Positions 43,309 to 52,156 are shown, numbered from the stretch's first letter. The stretch: DNA of 64,000 bases from Elstera sp044372965 (GCF_044372965.1 NZ_JBILQX010000001.1:42739-106738), one strand, 5' to 3'. A program made the numbers and translations. Notes: generated from the letters alone by a model not told the origin.

Positions 43309-44307
43309 GTGAACCTTCCCCCCGTGATGCGCGCGATTGCCATTGAAACCCCCGGTGGGCCGGAGGTTTTGACCCCTGTTACCATGCCCCGACCCCAGCC
43401 TCAGGCGGGCGAGGTCCTGATTAAGGTCGCCGCAGCGGGGGTCAATCGGCCCGACCTGCTGCAACGCCAGGGCACTTATCCGCCCCCGCCGGGTGCGAGC
43501 CCCCTGCCCGGCCTGGAGGTCGCTGGGGTGATTGTCGCGGTGGGGGATGGCGTCGCGCCCACCCGCATCGGCGAACGGGTCTGTGCGCTCACCCCCGGCG
43601 GCGGCTATGCGGAATACGCAGCGGCCCCCGAGGGCCATTGCCTGCCCGTCCCCGCCGCCCTGTCGATGATCGAAGCCGCAGCCCTACCGGAAGGCGCGTT
43701 CACAGTCTGGGGCAATGTGTTCGATCGCGGACGGTTGCAACCGGGTGAAACGCTGCTCATCCATGGCGGCACCTCCGGCATCGGCTCGCTCGCCATTCAA
43801 ATGGCGAAAGCCCATGGTACCGCCGTGCTGGTCACGGTGGGCTCCGACGAAAAAGCCGCCGCCGCGCGCGCACTCGGAGCAGATCACGTAATCAACTATC
43901 GCACCGAGGATTTCGGGCTGAAAACCCTGGAGGCAACCCAAGGCCGGGGCGCGGATGTGATTCTGGATATGGTGGGCGGCCCCTATATTCAGCGGAACAT
44001 CGACTGCGCGGCGGTTGAAGGACGCATCGTCTTTATCGCTTTTCAGGGAGGATCGAGCGCCGAGGTTGATTTTCGCAAAGTCATGATGCGCCGCCTCACG
44101 CTCACCGGCACCACGCTGCGCCCGCAAAGCATTGCCGCAAAAACACGCCTTGCCGCCGCCCTGACCGAAACCGTGTGGCCTTGGGTGGAAAAAGGGCTGA
44201 TTCGCCCCCAGATATACCGTGTTTTCCCGCTCGCCGAAGCCGCCGCCGCGCATGCTTTGCTGGAATCGGGCGAACCGATTGGAAAAATCGTCTTGGGTTT
44301 GGAGTAA
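43309..44307 (+). CDS. NAD(P)H quinone oxidoreductase, PIG3-type zinc-free MDR family
   Basis: This 332-residue medium-chain reductase has a GroES-like N-terminal domain (VNRPDLLQRQGTYPPPPGASPLPGLEVAG) and a Rossmann domain with IHGGTSGIGSLAIQMAKAHG (near 145). Zinc ligands of alcohol dehydrogenases are absent. It reduces quinones one or two electrons at a time with NADPH. It starts with GTG 43309 preceded by AAGGG; an ATG at 43327 is possible. It is divergent from the DUF1192 gene and precedes trcR. Confidence 0.9.
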   Translation: MNLPPVMRAIAIETPGGPEVLTPVTMPRPQPQAGEVLIKVAAAGVNRPDLLQRQGTYPPPPGASPLPGLEVAGVIVAVGDGVAPTRIGERVCALTPGGGYAEYAAAPEGHCLPVPAALSMIEAAALPEGAFTVWGNVFDRGRLQPGETLLIHGGTSGIGSLAIQMAKAHGTAVLVTVGSDEKAAAARALGADHVINYRTEDFGLKTLEATQGRGADVILDMVGGPYIQRNIDCAAVEGRIVFIAFQGGSSAEVDFRKVMMRRLTLTGTTLRPQSIAAKTRLAAALTETVWPWVEKGLIRPQIYRVFPLAEAAAAHALLESGEPIGKIVLGLE

Positions 44308-44339
44308 CACGCCTGCTATAGACGATTCCATATCGTCCC

Positions 44340-44361
44340 GGCCCGCCCCCTAAGGCGGGCC
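44340..44361 (+). terminator. Hairpin between quinone oxidoreductase and trcR
   Basis: GGCCCGCC pairs with GGCGGGCC (8 bp, 6-base loop), 33 bases after the stop. There is no T run, so it may end only part of the transcription or stabilise the mRNA end. Confidence 0.4.
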
Positions 44362-44387
44362 GTCGCAGCTTATAGAGGGTTAGAATC

Positions 44388-44981
44388 ATGCCATTGCCGT
44401 TGATGCCGAAAGCCACCGCTGTTTGGCTCGTCGAAAACACGGCGCTGACGTTTGACCAGATCGCCGATTTTTGCGGTCTGCATATGCTCGAAATCCAAGC
44501 CATCGCCGATGGTGAGGTTGCGGGCGGCATGCAGGGCCTCGATCCGATCATCAACGGTCAGCTCACCCACGAAGAAATCAAGCGCTGCGAGGCCGATACA
44601 AAGACCAAGCTGAAGCTTTTGGTCAGTAATCTGCCGCAGCCGATGGTGCGAACCAAGGGCGGGCGCTATACGCCGATTGCCAAACGCCAAGATAAGCCCG
44701 ACGCGATTGCCTGGCTGGTGCGGAACTATCCCGACATCACCGATGGGCAGATTTCCAAACTGCTGGGCACGACCAAGACGACCATCGCCTCGATCCGCGA
44801 GCGTAGCCATTGGAACATCAGCAATATTAAGGCGCGTGACCCGATTCAATTGGGTCTCTGCTCCTATGCCGCGCTGCAAGAGGTACTGGATACGCTGCGC
44901 CGCCAAGGCAAGCATATTCCCGACCAACTGCCGGTCGAAGGCGAAGAAATCCATAACGAGCCGCCCGAATTTACGCTCTAA
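44388..44981 (+). CDS. trcR: Cell-cycle transcriptional regulator TrcR (DUF1013)
   Basis: This 197-residue protein is highly characteristic of alphaproteobacteria: MPLPLMPKATAVWLVENTALTFDQIADFCGLHMLEI at the start and ISKLLGTTKTTIASIRERSHW in the middle, the latter a helix-turn-helix-like segment. It was named TrcR for a role in cell-cycle transcription in Sinorhizobium/Caulobacter relatives. It carries no response-regulator domain. It stands alone after a hairpin and ends before an MFS gene. Confidence 0.88.
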   Translation: MPLPLMPKATAVWLVENTALTFDQIADFCGLHMLEIQAIADGEVAGGMQGLDPIINGQLTHEEIKRCEADTKTKLKLLVSNLPQPMVRTKGGRYTPIAKRQDKPDAIAWLVRNYPDITDGQISKLLGTTKTTIASIRERSHWNISNIKARDPIQLGLCSYAALQEVLDTLRRQGKHIPDQLPVEGEEIHNEPPEFTL

Positions 44982-45058
44982 GACTGCATCCAGACCTTCG
45001 GCTGGCCCGTAAGGCCGATTGATCTAATCCAGTTCGGCGCGGGCTGCGTATCAAGAGT

Positions 45059-46441
45059 ATGCAGCCCAACACCGCTCCTACGCTTTCCGGCCCCGCTTTA
45101 GCCGCTTATGCCGCGCCCGCCCTACCGTTGGCTGCGCTGGCCGTGCCGCTGTATATCTATCTCCCCACGCTTTACGCCGAAACCCTAGGCCTCGGGCTGA
45201 CCCTCGTCGGAACGTTGCTGTTGCTCGCCCGGGTTTTCGATGCGCTGACCGATCCGCTTGTCGGCGTGTTGGCCGACCGTTTTCCCCGGCGGAAACCCTG
45301 GCTTCTCGGCGCGCTTCCCCTAGTTTGCGTGTCGGTTTGGGCGCTGTTTTTCCCGCCCGAGGGCGCGGGCGGAGCCCATTTGCTTGGGTGGAGTCTGGCG
45401 CTGTATCTTGGCTGGACCGCCCTGCAAGTGCCCTATCTCGCGTGGGGCACCGACCTCACGCAGGCTTACCATGGCCGCACACGGGTTGCGGGCGCGCGGG
45501 AAGCCGCCTTGCTGATTGGCACGCTCGCAGCGACCATCCTGCCCGCCGCCCTCGGCCTGACTGGGCTTGCGGCGGTGAATGTGCTCGGGGGGATGATTCT
45601 GGTGCTGCTGATCCCGGCGGTTCTGCTCGCCTGCTGGCGATTGCCGGAAAAACGCACCCCGCCCGCGCCCAAACCCTCGCGGAAAGAGGCCTGGCGGCTC
45701 CTGATCACGAATAAACCGTTCCGGCTGTTGCTCGCGGCCTATCTGCTGAATGGCATCGCCAACGGCCTGCCCGCGACGCTGTTTCTGAGTTTTGTTGGCG
45801 ACCGTCTTGGCGCGCCCGAAGCCACCGGCCCGGCCCTGGCGCTCTATTTCATCTCGGGGCTTGCGGGCGTGCCGCTGTGGTTGTGGCTCAGCCGTCGCTG
45901 GGGGAAACATCGGGCGTGGCGAACCGGCCTACTGCTCTCCTGCGTCGCGTTTCTGCCCGCGCCGTTCTTGAGCCTCGGTGACGCCCCGATTTTCTTCGTC
46001 CTCGCCGTCGCGACAGGGTTCATGATGGGGGCCGACCTGATCCTGCCGCCCGCGATGCAGGCCGATGTGATCGAAGCCGATGCGCTGGCCGGCGGCGGCG
46101 ACCGGGCCGGGCTCTACTTCGCCCTCTGGGGCATGGCGACGAAAGCCTCGTTGGCGCTGGCGGTTGGCCTTGCCTTTCCGCTGCTCGATCTTGCCGGGTT
46201 CGTGCCGGGAACAAATACCTCGCCCGGCGGTTGGGCTTTAGCCGCCCTCTACGGCGGTGCGCCGCTGTTGTTCAAACTTTTGGCCTGGCTGTTGTTGCGC
46301 GGCTATGCGCTCGACGAAGCCGCCCTCACCCGCCTCCGCCCTGCTTCAGGAGTATCCCCATGGTCCGCCGATGGCTCTACGCCGCCCCAATCGTCCTTTT
46401 CTTTGGCGCCTTTGCCCTGCTCACAGGATGCAGCACGATGA
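45059..46441 (+). CDS. MFS transporter, GPH-like (sugar/cation symporter type)
   Basis: This 460-residue protein has twelve membrane helices. Loop 2-3 carries LLLARVFDALTDPLVGVLADRFPRRKPW, the signature of the glycoside-pentoside-hexuronide group, and a repeat-like helix set follows the central loop (about 200-220). It starts at ATG 45059. The last 27 codons overlap out of frame with the start of the DUF3833 lipoprotein, so the two are coupled. The substrate is unknown. In photo-oxidative stress gene sets, an MFS gene of this kind often accompanies DUF3833. Confidence 0.87.
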   Translation: MQPNTAPTLSGPALAAYAAPALPLAALAVPLYIYLPTLYAETLGLGLTLVGTLLLLARVFDALTDPLVGVLADRFPRRKPWLLGALPLVCVSVWALFFPPEGAGGAHLLGWSLALYLGWTALQVPYLAWGTDLTQAYHGRTRVAGAREAALLIGTLAATILPAALGLTGLAAVNVLGGMILVLLIPAVLLACWRLPEKRTPPAPKPSRKEAWRLLITNKPFRLLLAAYLLNGIANGLPATLFLSFVGDRLGAPEATGPALALYFISGLAGVPLWLWLSRRWGKHRAWRTGLLLSCVAFLPAPFLSLGDAPIFFVLAVATGFMMGADLILPPAMQADVIEADALAGGGDRAGLYFALWGMATKASLALAVGLAFPLLDLAGFVPGTNTSPGGWALAALYGGAPLLFKLLAWLLLRGYALDEAALTRLRPASGVSPWSADGSTPPQSSFSLAPLPCSQDAAR

Positions 46442-46971
46442 AACCGCAGGATTTCGCCAATACCACCCCCCGCTTCGTCGTCGAAGAATATTTCGCCGGA
46501 AAGACCAAGGCCTGGGGCATTTTCGAGGATCGGTTCGGGAATTTGCGCCGCGACTTTATCGTCGAAATCACCGGCACCTGGGACGGTAAAATCCTGACGC
46601 TGGACGAGGATTTCACCTATAGCGACGGCGAGAAGGACCGGCGGATCTGGACCATCGTCAAGAAGGACGAGCATACCTACGAGGGCCGCGCTGCCGATGT
46701 CGTCGGCATCGCTACCGGGCTCGCTTACGGGAAGGCCCTCAACTGGCGCTATGATTTGAACCTCAAAGTCGGCGACGGCACCTGGCGCGTCGCCTTCAAC
46801 GATTGGATGTTCCTGGCCGATAAGGACACGCTGATTAACCGCGCCCGCGTGTCGAAATTCGGCATCGAGATCGGCGAGGTCACGCTGTTTTTCCGCAAAG
46901 AACCCGCTGCCGCCCAGCGCACCGGCGCGCTTGAACCCTGGGCGGGGCAAGGAGTCGCTGCGGCTCAATAA
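46360..46971 (+). CDS. DUF3833-family lipoprotein
   Basis: This 203-residue protein starts at ATG 46360, with AGGAG eight bases upstream, inside the end of the MFS gene. The signal peptide ends with lipobox LLTGC near residue 24, so it is a predicted lipoprotein. The mature domain (RFVVEEYFAGKTKAWGIFEDRFGNL, then FTYSDGEKDRRIW) matches DUF3833, a lipocalin-like family of unknown function frequently found with SDR, NTF2-like and photolyase genes. Confidence 0.85.
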   Translation: MVRRWLYAAPIVLFFGAFALLTGCSTMKPQDFANTTPRFVVEEYFAGKTKAWGIFEDRFGNLRRDFIVEITGTWDGKILTLDEDFTYSDGEKDRRIWTIVKKDEHTYEGRAADVVGIATGLAYGKALNWRYDLNLKVGDGTWRVAFNDWMFLADKDTLINRARVSKFGIEIGEVTLFFRKEPAAAQRTGALEPWAGQGVAAAQ

Positions 46972-46999
46972 TTTTGCCCCCGCTTAGGGACAAAATTAC

Positions 47000-47028
47000 T
47001 TGCGGCATTTCGAAAGGCTCATTATACA
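47000..47028 (+). promoter_or_regulatory. Sigma-70-type promoter of the lipoprotein-TetR operon
   Basis: TTGCGG (47000-47005) and TATACA (47023-47028) are separated by exactly 17 bases. The palindrome at 47028-47047 follows directly, covering the start point. Confidence 0.55.
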
Positions 47029-47047
47029 TGTCCCCGTACAGGGACAT
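47028..47047. promoter_or_regulatory. Palindromic operator, probably for the TetR regulator
   Basis: ATGTCCC-CGTACA-GGGACAT is a perfect 7-6-7 palindrome on the transcription start of the operon that contains a TetR gene (48127). Size and position fit a TetR autoregulatory operator. Confidence 0.65.
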
Positions 47048-47058
47048 TGGATAGACCA

Positions 47059-47078
47059 TTCCCTGATTACTCAGGGAA
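47059..47078 (+). promoter_or_regulatory. Perfect palindrome overlapping the ribosome binding site
   Basis: TTCCCTGA-TTAC-TCAGGGAA is a perfect 8-4-8 palindrome ending six bases before the ATG at 47085. In RNA it would form a hairpin that includes AGGGAA, the best ribosome binding site for the first gene, so it could limit translation; as DNA it could be a second operator. Confidence 0.55.
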
Positions 47079-47084
47079 ACCGCT

Positions 47085-47705
47085 ATGCTCGCTCATCCGC
47101 CCACCCTCGCCCTTTTATCGCTGCTGCTGCTCGGGGCTTGCGCCAATCAACAAACCACCAATACCGGCTTCATCCAGGCGCAGGCCGGAAAGCCGGTCAC
47201 TTTGGTCGCCGATGCCGAGGACGCCGACCGCAAAATCTTCACCGCCCCTCCGGCCGTGCTGGCAGGCTACCATAGCTTCATTCTCGATGAGGTCGCGCTG
47301 CGCCCCGGCCCGCAGGTGCCCGCCGATACCGCCACCGAGGTGCGGGACGATCTGAAGCAAACCTATGCCGATGCGTTGCGCCAGGCGTTCGGGGCGCGGC
47401 TGAAGCAGGTGCAGCAGCCCGGCCCCGGCGTTCTGCGGGTCAAAGCGGCGATCACTGGGTTTGAGCGGGCGAATGTCGCGCTGAATGTCGTCACCTCCAC
47501 CCTTGTCGGCCCCGTGACCGCAGGCGGGGCGGCGTCGGAGGCCGTGGTTATCGATAGCCAGACCCAGGCCCCGGTTCTTGCGCTCGCCACCCATTCCAAT
47601 GGCACGCCCCTGATGGGCGGCCCCGTCGGCTATTTCACCCAACACGGTCACGCCCGCCATGCTGAGGCGCTGGCCGGGCTGATGGCCCCAGTAGCGGCGC
47701 GTTAG
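47085..47705 (+). CDS. DUF3313-family lipoprotein
   Basis: This 206-residue protein has a signal peptide with lipobox LLLGAC near residue 19, so it is a predicted lipoprotein. The mature part (FILDEVALRPGPQVPADTATEVRDDL, then LRVKAAITGFERANVALNVV) resembles DUF3313, a family of unknown function. It is the first gene of a four-gene unit with another lipoprotein, a TetR regulator and a membrane protein. Promoter and operator-like palindromes lie directly upstream. Confidence 0.75.
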   Translation: MLAHPPTLALLSLLLLGACANQQTTNTGFIQAQAGKPVTLVADAEDADRKIFTAPPAVLAGYHSFILDEVALRPGPQVPADTATEVRDDLKQTYADALRQAFGARLKQVQQPGPGVLRVKAAITGFERANVALNVVTSTLVGPVTAGGAASEAVVIDSQTQAPVLALATHSNGTPLMGGPVGYFTQHGHARHAEALAGLMAPVAAR

Positions 47706-47722
47706 GGCGGGGAGATCGGATC

Positions 47723-48121
47723 ATGCTGCGATTGCTCGCCCCCGTCCTCACGAGCCTCGGTCTCGTCGCCTGTGCCGCTGGCGCGCAGGTTGGCGAAAAA
47801 AGCGCGAAAGATTTTTCAGAACGCACGGAAGTGGTCAACCTAACCAGCCAGGCCCCCGCCGCGCAGGTCGCCCGATGTTTTGAAACCCAGGCCCGCCTCC
47901 TACCACTCTCAACCGTCACCTACGAGGCCGATACGCGCCTCTACCGCTACCGGCTGAAAACCTATGATCTGTGGTTGGAAGAAGCTGAGTTTAGCGATAC
48001 AGCCACAGGCGGATCGCAGGTGCGATTTCGCTATGCCGCCAACTATGATGCCGGGTGGCGCAAGATGCTGGAGCGCGACCGCCTCGGCCCGCTGAAAGCC
48101 TGCACGGACGCGAAGGGATGA
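47723..48121 (+). CDS. Predicted lipoprotein of unknown function
   Basis: This 132-residue protein has a short signal peptide with lipobox LGLVAC at residues 12-17. The mature domain of about 110 residues carries two further cysteines (VARCFETQ and LKACTDAKG), which may form a disulphide. Its tail overlaps the in-frame ATG 48118 of the TetR frame. No family recognised. Envelope location is inferred from the signal. Confidence 0.7.
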   Translation: MLRLLAPVLTSLGLVACAAGAQVGEKSAKDFSERTEVVNLTSQAPAAQVARCFETQARLLPLSTVTYEADTRLYRYRLKTYDLWLEEAEFSDTATGGSQVRFRYAANYDAGWRKMLERDRLGPLKACTDAKG

Positions 48122-48126
48122 GCATC

Positions 48127-48747
48127 ATGACCGAAAACGAAACCAATCCACAGCGCCCGCGCAACCGTTCGGCCACCGAAACCCGGATTTTGGACGCGGC
48201 CCGCGTCATCATCGCCCGCGACGGCTTTACCGCCCTCGGCGTGAACGCCGTCGCCGCCGAAGCGGGGTGCGATAAAAAACTGATCACGCGCTATTTCGGC
48301 GGGATTGAAGGGGTTGTGGAAACCTTGGGCGGCGATCTTGGGTTTTGGGTCGGCCCGGTCCCGCCCAAAGCGCAGCCCAATACCTCCTACGCCGACCGAA
48401 TGGCCGAGTTGCTCACCGCCTATCAGGCGACACTGACCGATAATGATTTGCTCCAGCGCGTGCTTGCCGCCGAACTGGATAGCCCTTCCGCCGCGCTACT
48501 CGCCGTCGAACAGAAGCGCACTATAGCGATGGGGCAGTGGATGGCCGAAGCGCGCGGCCCGCTCACCCCGCCCGAGGGGATTGATGCCCCTGCGATCAAT
48601 GCGGTCTTGCTGGCAGCTTTGCATTATCTCACGCTGCGCACGCGCACCACGGGCAGTTTCGCCGGGGTCGATCTCACTTCGGAAGCCGGGCGGAACCGGA
48701 TTTACGCGGCACTGCAAACGCTGCTCAAACAGGGGCTCGCCCCATGA
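48127..48747 (+). CDS. TetR-family transcriptional regulator
   Basis: This 206-residue protein has an N-terminal TetR helix-turn-helix (ILDAARVIIARDGFTALGVNAVAAEAGCDKKLITRYFGG, residues 20-58) and a helical ligand-binding C-terminal domain. The ATG at 48127, with AAGGG eight bases before, is preferred to ATG 48118, which sits directly on the same AAGGG. It probably binds the palindrome at 47028-47047 and controls its own unit. Ligand unknown. Confidence 0.87.
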   Translation: MTENETNPQRPRNRSATETRILDAARVIIARDGFTALGVNAVAAEAGCDKKLITRYFGGIEGVVETLGGDLGFWVGPVPPKAQPNTSYADRMAELLTAYQATLTDNDLLQRVLAAELDSPSAALLAVEQKRTIAMGQWMAEARGPLTPPEGIDAPAINAVLLAALHYLTLRTRTTGSFAGVDLTSEAGRNRIYAALQTLLKQGLAP

Positions 48748-49463
48748 ACGGCGCGCGGGGGCGGACTATCGGCCCAATCGTTATCCTCTTCATCCTTGCG
48801 CTCAACCTGCCTTACGCCACACTCATCGAACTCTTCGGTTATGACGATATTCTGCGCGAACCCACGGGGGTAACGCTGGCGGCCTTTCGCGCAGGCGGCC
48901 CCCCCCTGCTGCTCGCGTGGCTCGGGTTTGCCGCAGGCGCGCTGCTGTTCGCGCCGCTCGCCGGGCTGCTGGAGCGGGCGATTGGCCTGCGGGCGGGCTG
49001 GACCGGGCAGGCCTCCGCCGTCGCCCAAACCGTCGGCCTTGCCCGCTGGGTGTTCATCGTGCCCCTTTTGGCGGAGGCACAAAAGGATGCCCCGCCGCCA
49101 CTCGCGGCAACGATTGATCTGCTTTATCGCGCCCAACATCAAATGTTCGGCACGTTCATTGGGGAAATTCTCGGGCAAATCCTGCTCGCCGCCTGGACCG
49201 CCCGCGTGGCGCGCCACCTTTGGAGCTTGAACCGACCGCTGGCGCTGATGGGGGCGGCGACCCTGCCGCTGTGGGTCTTAGGATTATCCGAGCCGCTGGC
49301 GACTGTCTTTCGGAGCCTGCCAGGAATCGAAGTAACGCCGCTCGCCTTTATCGGCTGGCAAGCGTGGTTGCTGTGGTTCGGTGGCTGGTTAATCTGGCGG
49401 AAGGGATCGCGACTATGCGGCGGAGGCTATTTTCCGCCGCAACAAGCGCAACACCCAACCTAG
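48744..49463 (+). CDS. Multi-pass membrane protein (DUF4386-like)
   Basis: This 239-residue protein has about six hydrophobic helices (first near 10-28, last near 205-225). The pattern of a first helix, a loop, then LLFAPLAGLLERAI and a long central loop with RAQHQMFGTFIGEILGQ resembles DUF4386-type membrane proteins, but the match is from memory and weak. It overlaps the TetR stop by 4 bases. Its 3' end overlaps the convergent NTF2-like gene by about 50 bases. Function unknown. Confidence 0.65.
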   Translation: MNGARGRTIGPIVILFILALNLPYATLIELFGYDDILREPTGVTLAAFRAGGPPLLLAWLGFAAGALLFAPLAGLLERAIGLRAGWTGQASAVAQTVGLARWVFIVPLLAEAQKDAPPPLAATIDLLYRAQHQMFGTFIGEILGQILLAAWTARVARHLWSLNRPLALMGAATLPLWVLGLSEPLATVFRSLPGIEVTPLAFIGWQAWLLWFGGWLIWRKGSRLCGGGYFPPQQAQHPT

Positions 49464-49847
49464 GACGGGCAGTTTCTCGTAAAAGCCGCTCGCCGCGTCC
49501 CAATGGTCGCGGTAGAGGCGCACACGGCCTTCATCGTTAAAATAAATCTCGCTCATGCCGTCGAATTCGAACATTTGCCCGCCTTGGCGGCGATCGCCTT
49601 CAAAACGCCAGCGCAGATACCAGGCATTGCCTGACCAGGCGCGGTCGATCACCGTAAAGCGGACGTTCTTGAGCGATACGAAAATCGCAGCGAACACCCG
49701 CTGCATCGCCTGCGCCCCACTGACATCGTGAAACGGATCGATAAAGCGCACGTCGCTTGCTACGAGATCCAGGATCTGCGGCACGGTTTCCGCCGTCAGG
49801 GTCTCCAAATACTGCTGAAACGGCTCAATAGGCGGCACGCTGGTCAT
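49413..49847 (-). CDS. NTF2-like (SnoaL-type) protein
   Basis: This 144-residue protein has an N-terminal helix pair, then DVRFIDPFHDVSGAQAMQRVFAAIF and beta strands WYLRWRFEGDR and FDGMSEIYFNDEGRVRLYRDHWD, the cone fold of NTF2-like proteins. Such proteins bind small hydrophobic ligands or act as isomerases. It lies directly after an SDR gene (3 bases), an arrangement repeated in photolyase-containing stress clusters. Confidence 0.83.
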   Translation of the reverse strand: MTSVPPIEPFQQYLETLTAETVPQILDLVASDVRFIDPFHDVSGAQAMQRVFAAIFVSLKNVRFTVIDRAWSGNAWYLRWRFEGDRRQGGQMFEFDGMSEIYFNDEGRVRLYRDHWDAASGFYEKLPVLGWVLRLLRRKIASAA

Positions 49848-49850
49848 GTT

Positions 49851-50606
49851 TTACAATCCTGTCGAAACCCCGGTCTGGCGGGCAACCAGCGCAAAATAGA
49901 GCCGATAGGGCAAGAGGCGAAGCAGTTTCAAGATAAAGACGAACCGGCGCGGAAAAGCGATTTCGAACCCATCCCCCTCAAGTCCGGCCAAAATTCGCGC
50001 CGCCGCCGCCTCGGGCGTCATCAAAAACGGCATCGGAAAATCATTCTTATCGGTCAAGGGGGTACGCACGAAGCCAGGGTGGATAACCTGCACGCGCACG
50101 CCAACCCCCGCGAGGTCCAAGCGCAAGGATTCCGCCAGCGCCGTCACCGCTGCCTTGCTGGCGCAATAGGCCCCGGCTTTCGGCAGACCGCGATAGGCGG
50201 CAACCGACGAAACCAGCGCCACCCGCCCGCTTTTACGGGCCGTAAAGCGCGGCAGAATTGCGGCGACGCTGTTAATGGCCCCGCCCAGGTTCACCCCAAT
50301 CAGCCGGTCGTAAACGCTGGGATCGAAGGCGGCCCCATCCGTCGGCTGATGGGTGCCCGCGTTGAGCACCGCCACTGTAATTGGCCCCTGTGCAGCTTCC
50401 ACCGCGTCCACCACGGCGGCAAGGCCAGCCCGATCGGTGATATCGCCGGGGAAGGTCGAAATCCGCCCGCCGCCCTCGGCCACCAAGGCCGCGAGCTCCT
50501 CCGTCCCGCGCGCCGTCGCCGAGACCGTCCAGCCGCGCTGGGCTGCCGCGAGCGCTACTGCCCGGCCAATACCTTGGCTCGCGCCGGTAATCCACAGATG
50601 GGTCAT
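49851..50606 (-). CDS. Short-chain dehydrogenase/reductase
   Basis: This 251-residue Rossmann enzyme has the cofactor motif TGASQGIGRA (residues 8-17), structural NAG (near 83) and catalytic Tyr/Lys in YCASKAAV (near 150). The substrate is not evident. Its start overlaps the end of the photolyase gene by 4 bases, and the NTF2-like gene follows after 3 bases, so all three are one transcript. Confidence 0.9.
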   Translation of the reverse strand: MTHLWITGASQGIGRAVALAAAQRGWTVSATARGTEELAALVAEGGGRISTFPGDITDRAGLAAVVDAVEAAQGPITVAVLNAGTHQPTDGAAFDPSVYDRLIGVNLGGAINSVAAILPRFTARKSGRVALVSSVAAYRGLPKAGAYCASKAAVTALAESLRLDLAGVGVRVQVIHPGFVRTPLTDKNDFPMPFLMTPEAAAARILAGLEGDGFEIAFPRRFVFILKLLRLLPYRLYFALVARQTGVSTGL

Positions 50607-52156
50607 GGCTGAATCTCCAAGGTTTTGAAAAAGCAGCGCGAATCGTCCAAAATGGCGGCGCGGCGCTCGTCGGTCAGTTTGTCGAGGGTGCGGTAGGGCA
50701 TGGCAAGGCGCGGGTTTCGCCCCAGCTTATCGCGGTGCTCGATCAGGAAGTTCCAGTAGAGATAGTTGAACGGGCAGGCTTTCGGGCCGTTCTTTTTGGC
50801 AACATCGAAGCGGCAGCGCTCGCAGTAATTCGACATTTTATCGATATAGGCCCCGCTCGCCGCATAGGGCTTGCTCGCCATCACCCCGCCATCGGCAAAC
50901 AGCGCCATGCCGATAACGTTCGGCAGTTCCACCCATTCCACTGCATCGGCATAGACCGCCAAATACCATTCGGCGACTTCCGCCGGGCGCGCGCCGATGA
51001 GAAGCGCGAAATTGCCGGTAATCATCAGGCGTTGGATATGGTGGGCATAGGCCGTGCGCTTGGTTTGATCGATCACTTGGCGCAGGCAGTTCATCTCGGT
51101 CGCGGCCGACCAGTAGAAGCCCGGCAAGGGGCGCTCGGCCCCGAAGAAATTCACCTCGGCATAGGCGGGCATATGCCGCCAATAGAGCCCGCGCACATAT
51201 TCGCGCCACCCCAAGATTTGCCGGATGAAGCCTTCCGCCGCATTCAGCGGCACGCGCCCGGCGCGGTATTCGGCCTCCGCGCGGTCGCAAACGGCTTTCG
51301 GATCGAGCAGACCGATATTGAGATACAGGGCGATGCGGGCATGAAACAGCACGTCGCCCCCCTCAGGGGTTCTGTCCTGGCGCATCGCGTCCTGATAGGT
51401 GCCGAAGTTCGGCAGGGCGTGGCGGCAAAAATGCTGAAAGGCGGCGTCGGCATCAGTGGCGGTCACGGCGTAATCGAACCCGGCCAAATCGCCGAAATGA
51501 TTGGCAAAGCGCGCTTCAACCAGCGCGAGCACCGCGTGCGTGATCGCATCCGGGGCAACCCGAAACAGCGGCGGCGCGGGAACCTCAGCGGGCAACGCGC
51601 CTCGGTTCTCCGCATCGAAATTCCACGCAGCCCCCTCCGGCTTGCCGTCAGCGGTCAGCAGAATCCCGGTGCGGCGGCGCATATCGCGGTAGAAATATTC
51701 CATCCGCAGGCCCTTACGGCCTTCGGCCCAAGCGGCAAACTCGGTGCGCGAACAAAGGAACTGATCATCGGGGCGCATGTCGACGGGCAGCCCGAAGCGG
51801 CCCTGCCAGCTTTGCACTTCTTCCCACAGCCGCCACTCGCCCGGTGCCGTGAGGATCAGTCGATCCGGTTGAAGCGCCGCCTGAGCCCGCGCCACCGCGT
51901 CGGCCAGCGTCTCACAAGGGTTTGGGTCATCGAGGGCGATGTAGAAAACGCGAATCCCGCGCGCCCGCAAATCTTCAGCGAAATGGCGCATGGCCGACAG
52001 GAAAAAGGCGATTTTCTTGGGATGATGCGGCACATAGCGAGTTTCGGCGGCCACCTCCGCCATAAGCACCCAATCCTGCGCCGGATCGATATCCCGTAAG
52101 GCTGATAGGTTTAGCGTGAGTTGATCGCCGAGAACCAGACGGAGCGCGCCGCTCAT
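50603..52156 (-). CDS. FeS-type bacterial cryptochrome/photolyase
   Basis: This 517-residue protein belongs to the FeS-BCP group, such as Agrobacterium PhrB, which repairs (6-4) photoproducts or senses light with FAD, a lumazine antenna and a 4Fe-4S cluster. The four cluster cysteines can be placed in EMNCLRQV, YCERC and KACPFN, with the FAD-binding core IRQILGWREYVRGLYW before them. The N-terminal part begins LRLVLGDQLTLNLSAL. It shares 4-base overlaps with DUF6134 upstream and SDR downstream. Confidence 0.9.
   Translation of the reverse strand: MSGALRLVLGDQLTLNLSALRDIDPAQDWVLMAEVAAETRYVPHHPKKIAFFLSAMRHFAEDLRARGIRVFYIALDDPNPCETLADAVARAQAALQPDRLILTAPGEWRLWEEVQSWQGRFGLPVDMRPDDQFLCSRTEFAAWAEGRKGLRMEYFYRDMRRRTGILLTADGKPEGAAWNFDAENRGALPAEVPAPPLFRVAPDAITHAVLALVEARFANHFGDLAGFDYAVTATDADAAFQHFCRHALPNFGTYQDAMRQDRTPEGGDVLFHARIALYLNIGLLDPKAVCDRAEAEYRAGRVPLNAAEGFIRQILGWREYVRGLYWRHMPAYAEVNFFGAERPLPGFYWSAATEMNCLRQVIDQTKRTAYAHHIQRLMITGNFALLIGARPAEVAEWYLAVYADAVEWVELPNVIGMALFADGGVMASKPYAASGAYIDKMSNYCERCRFDVAKKNGPKACPFNYLYWNFLIEHRDKLGRNPRLAMPYRTLDKLTDERRAAILDDSRCFFKTLEIQP

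Noticed and set aside
50735..52099. 454-codon open frame opposite the photolyase gene
   Set aside because: It is antisense to a clear family protein; its translation has no conserved features.
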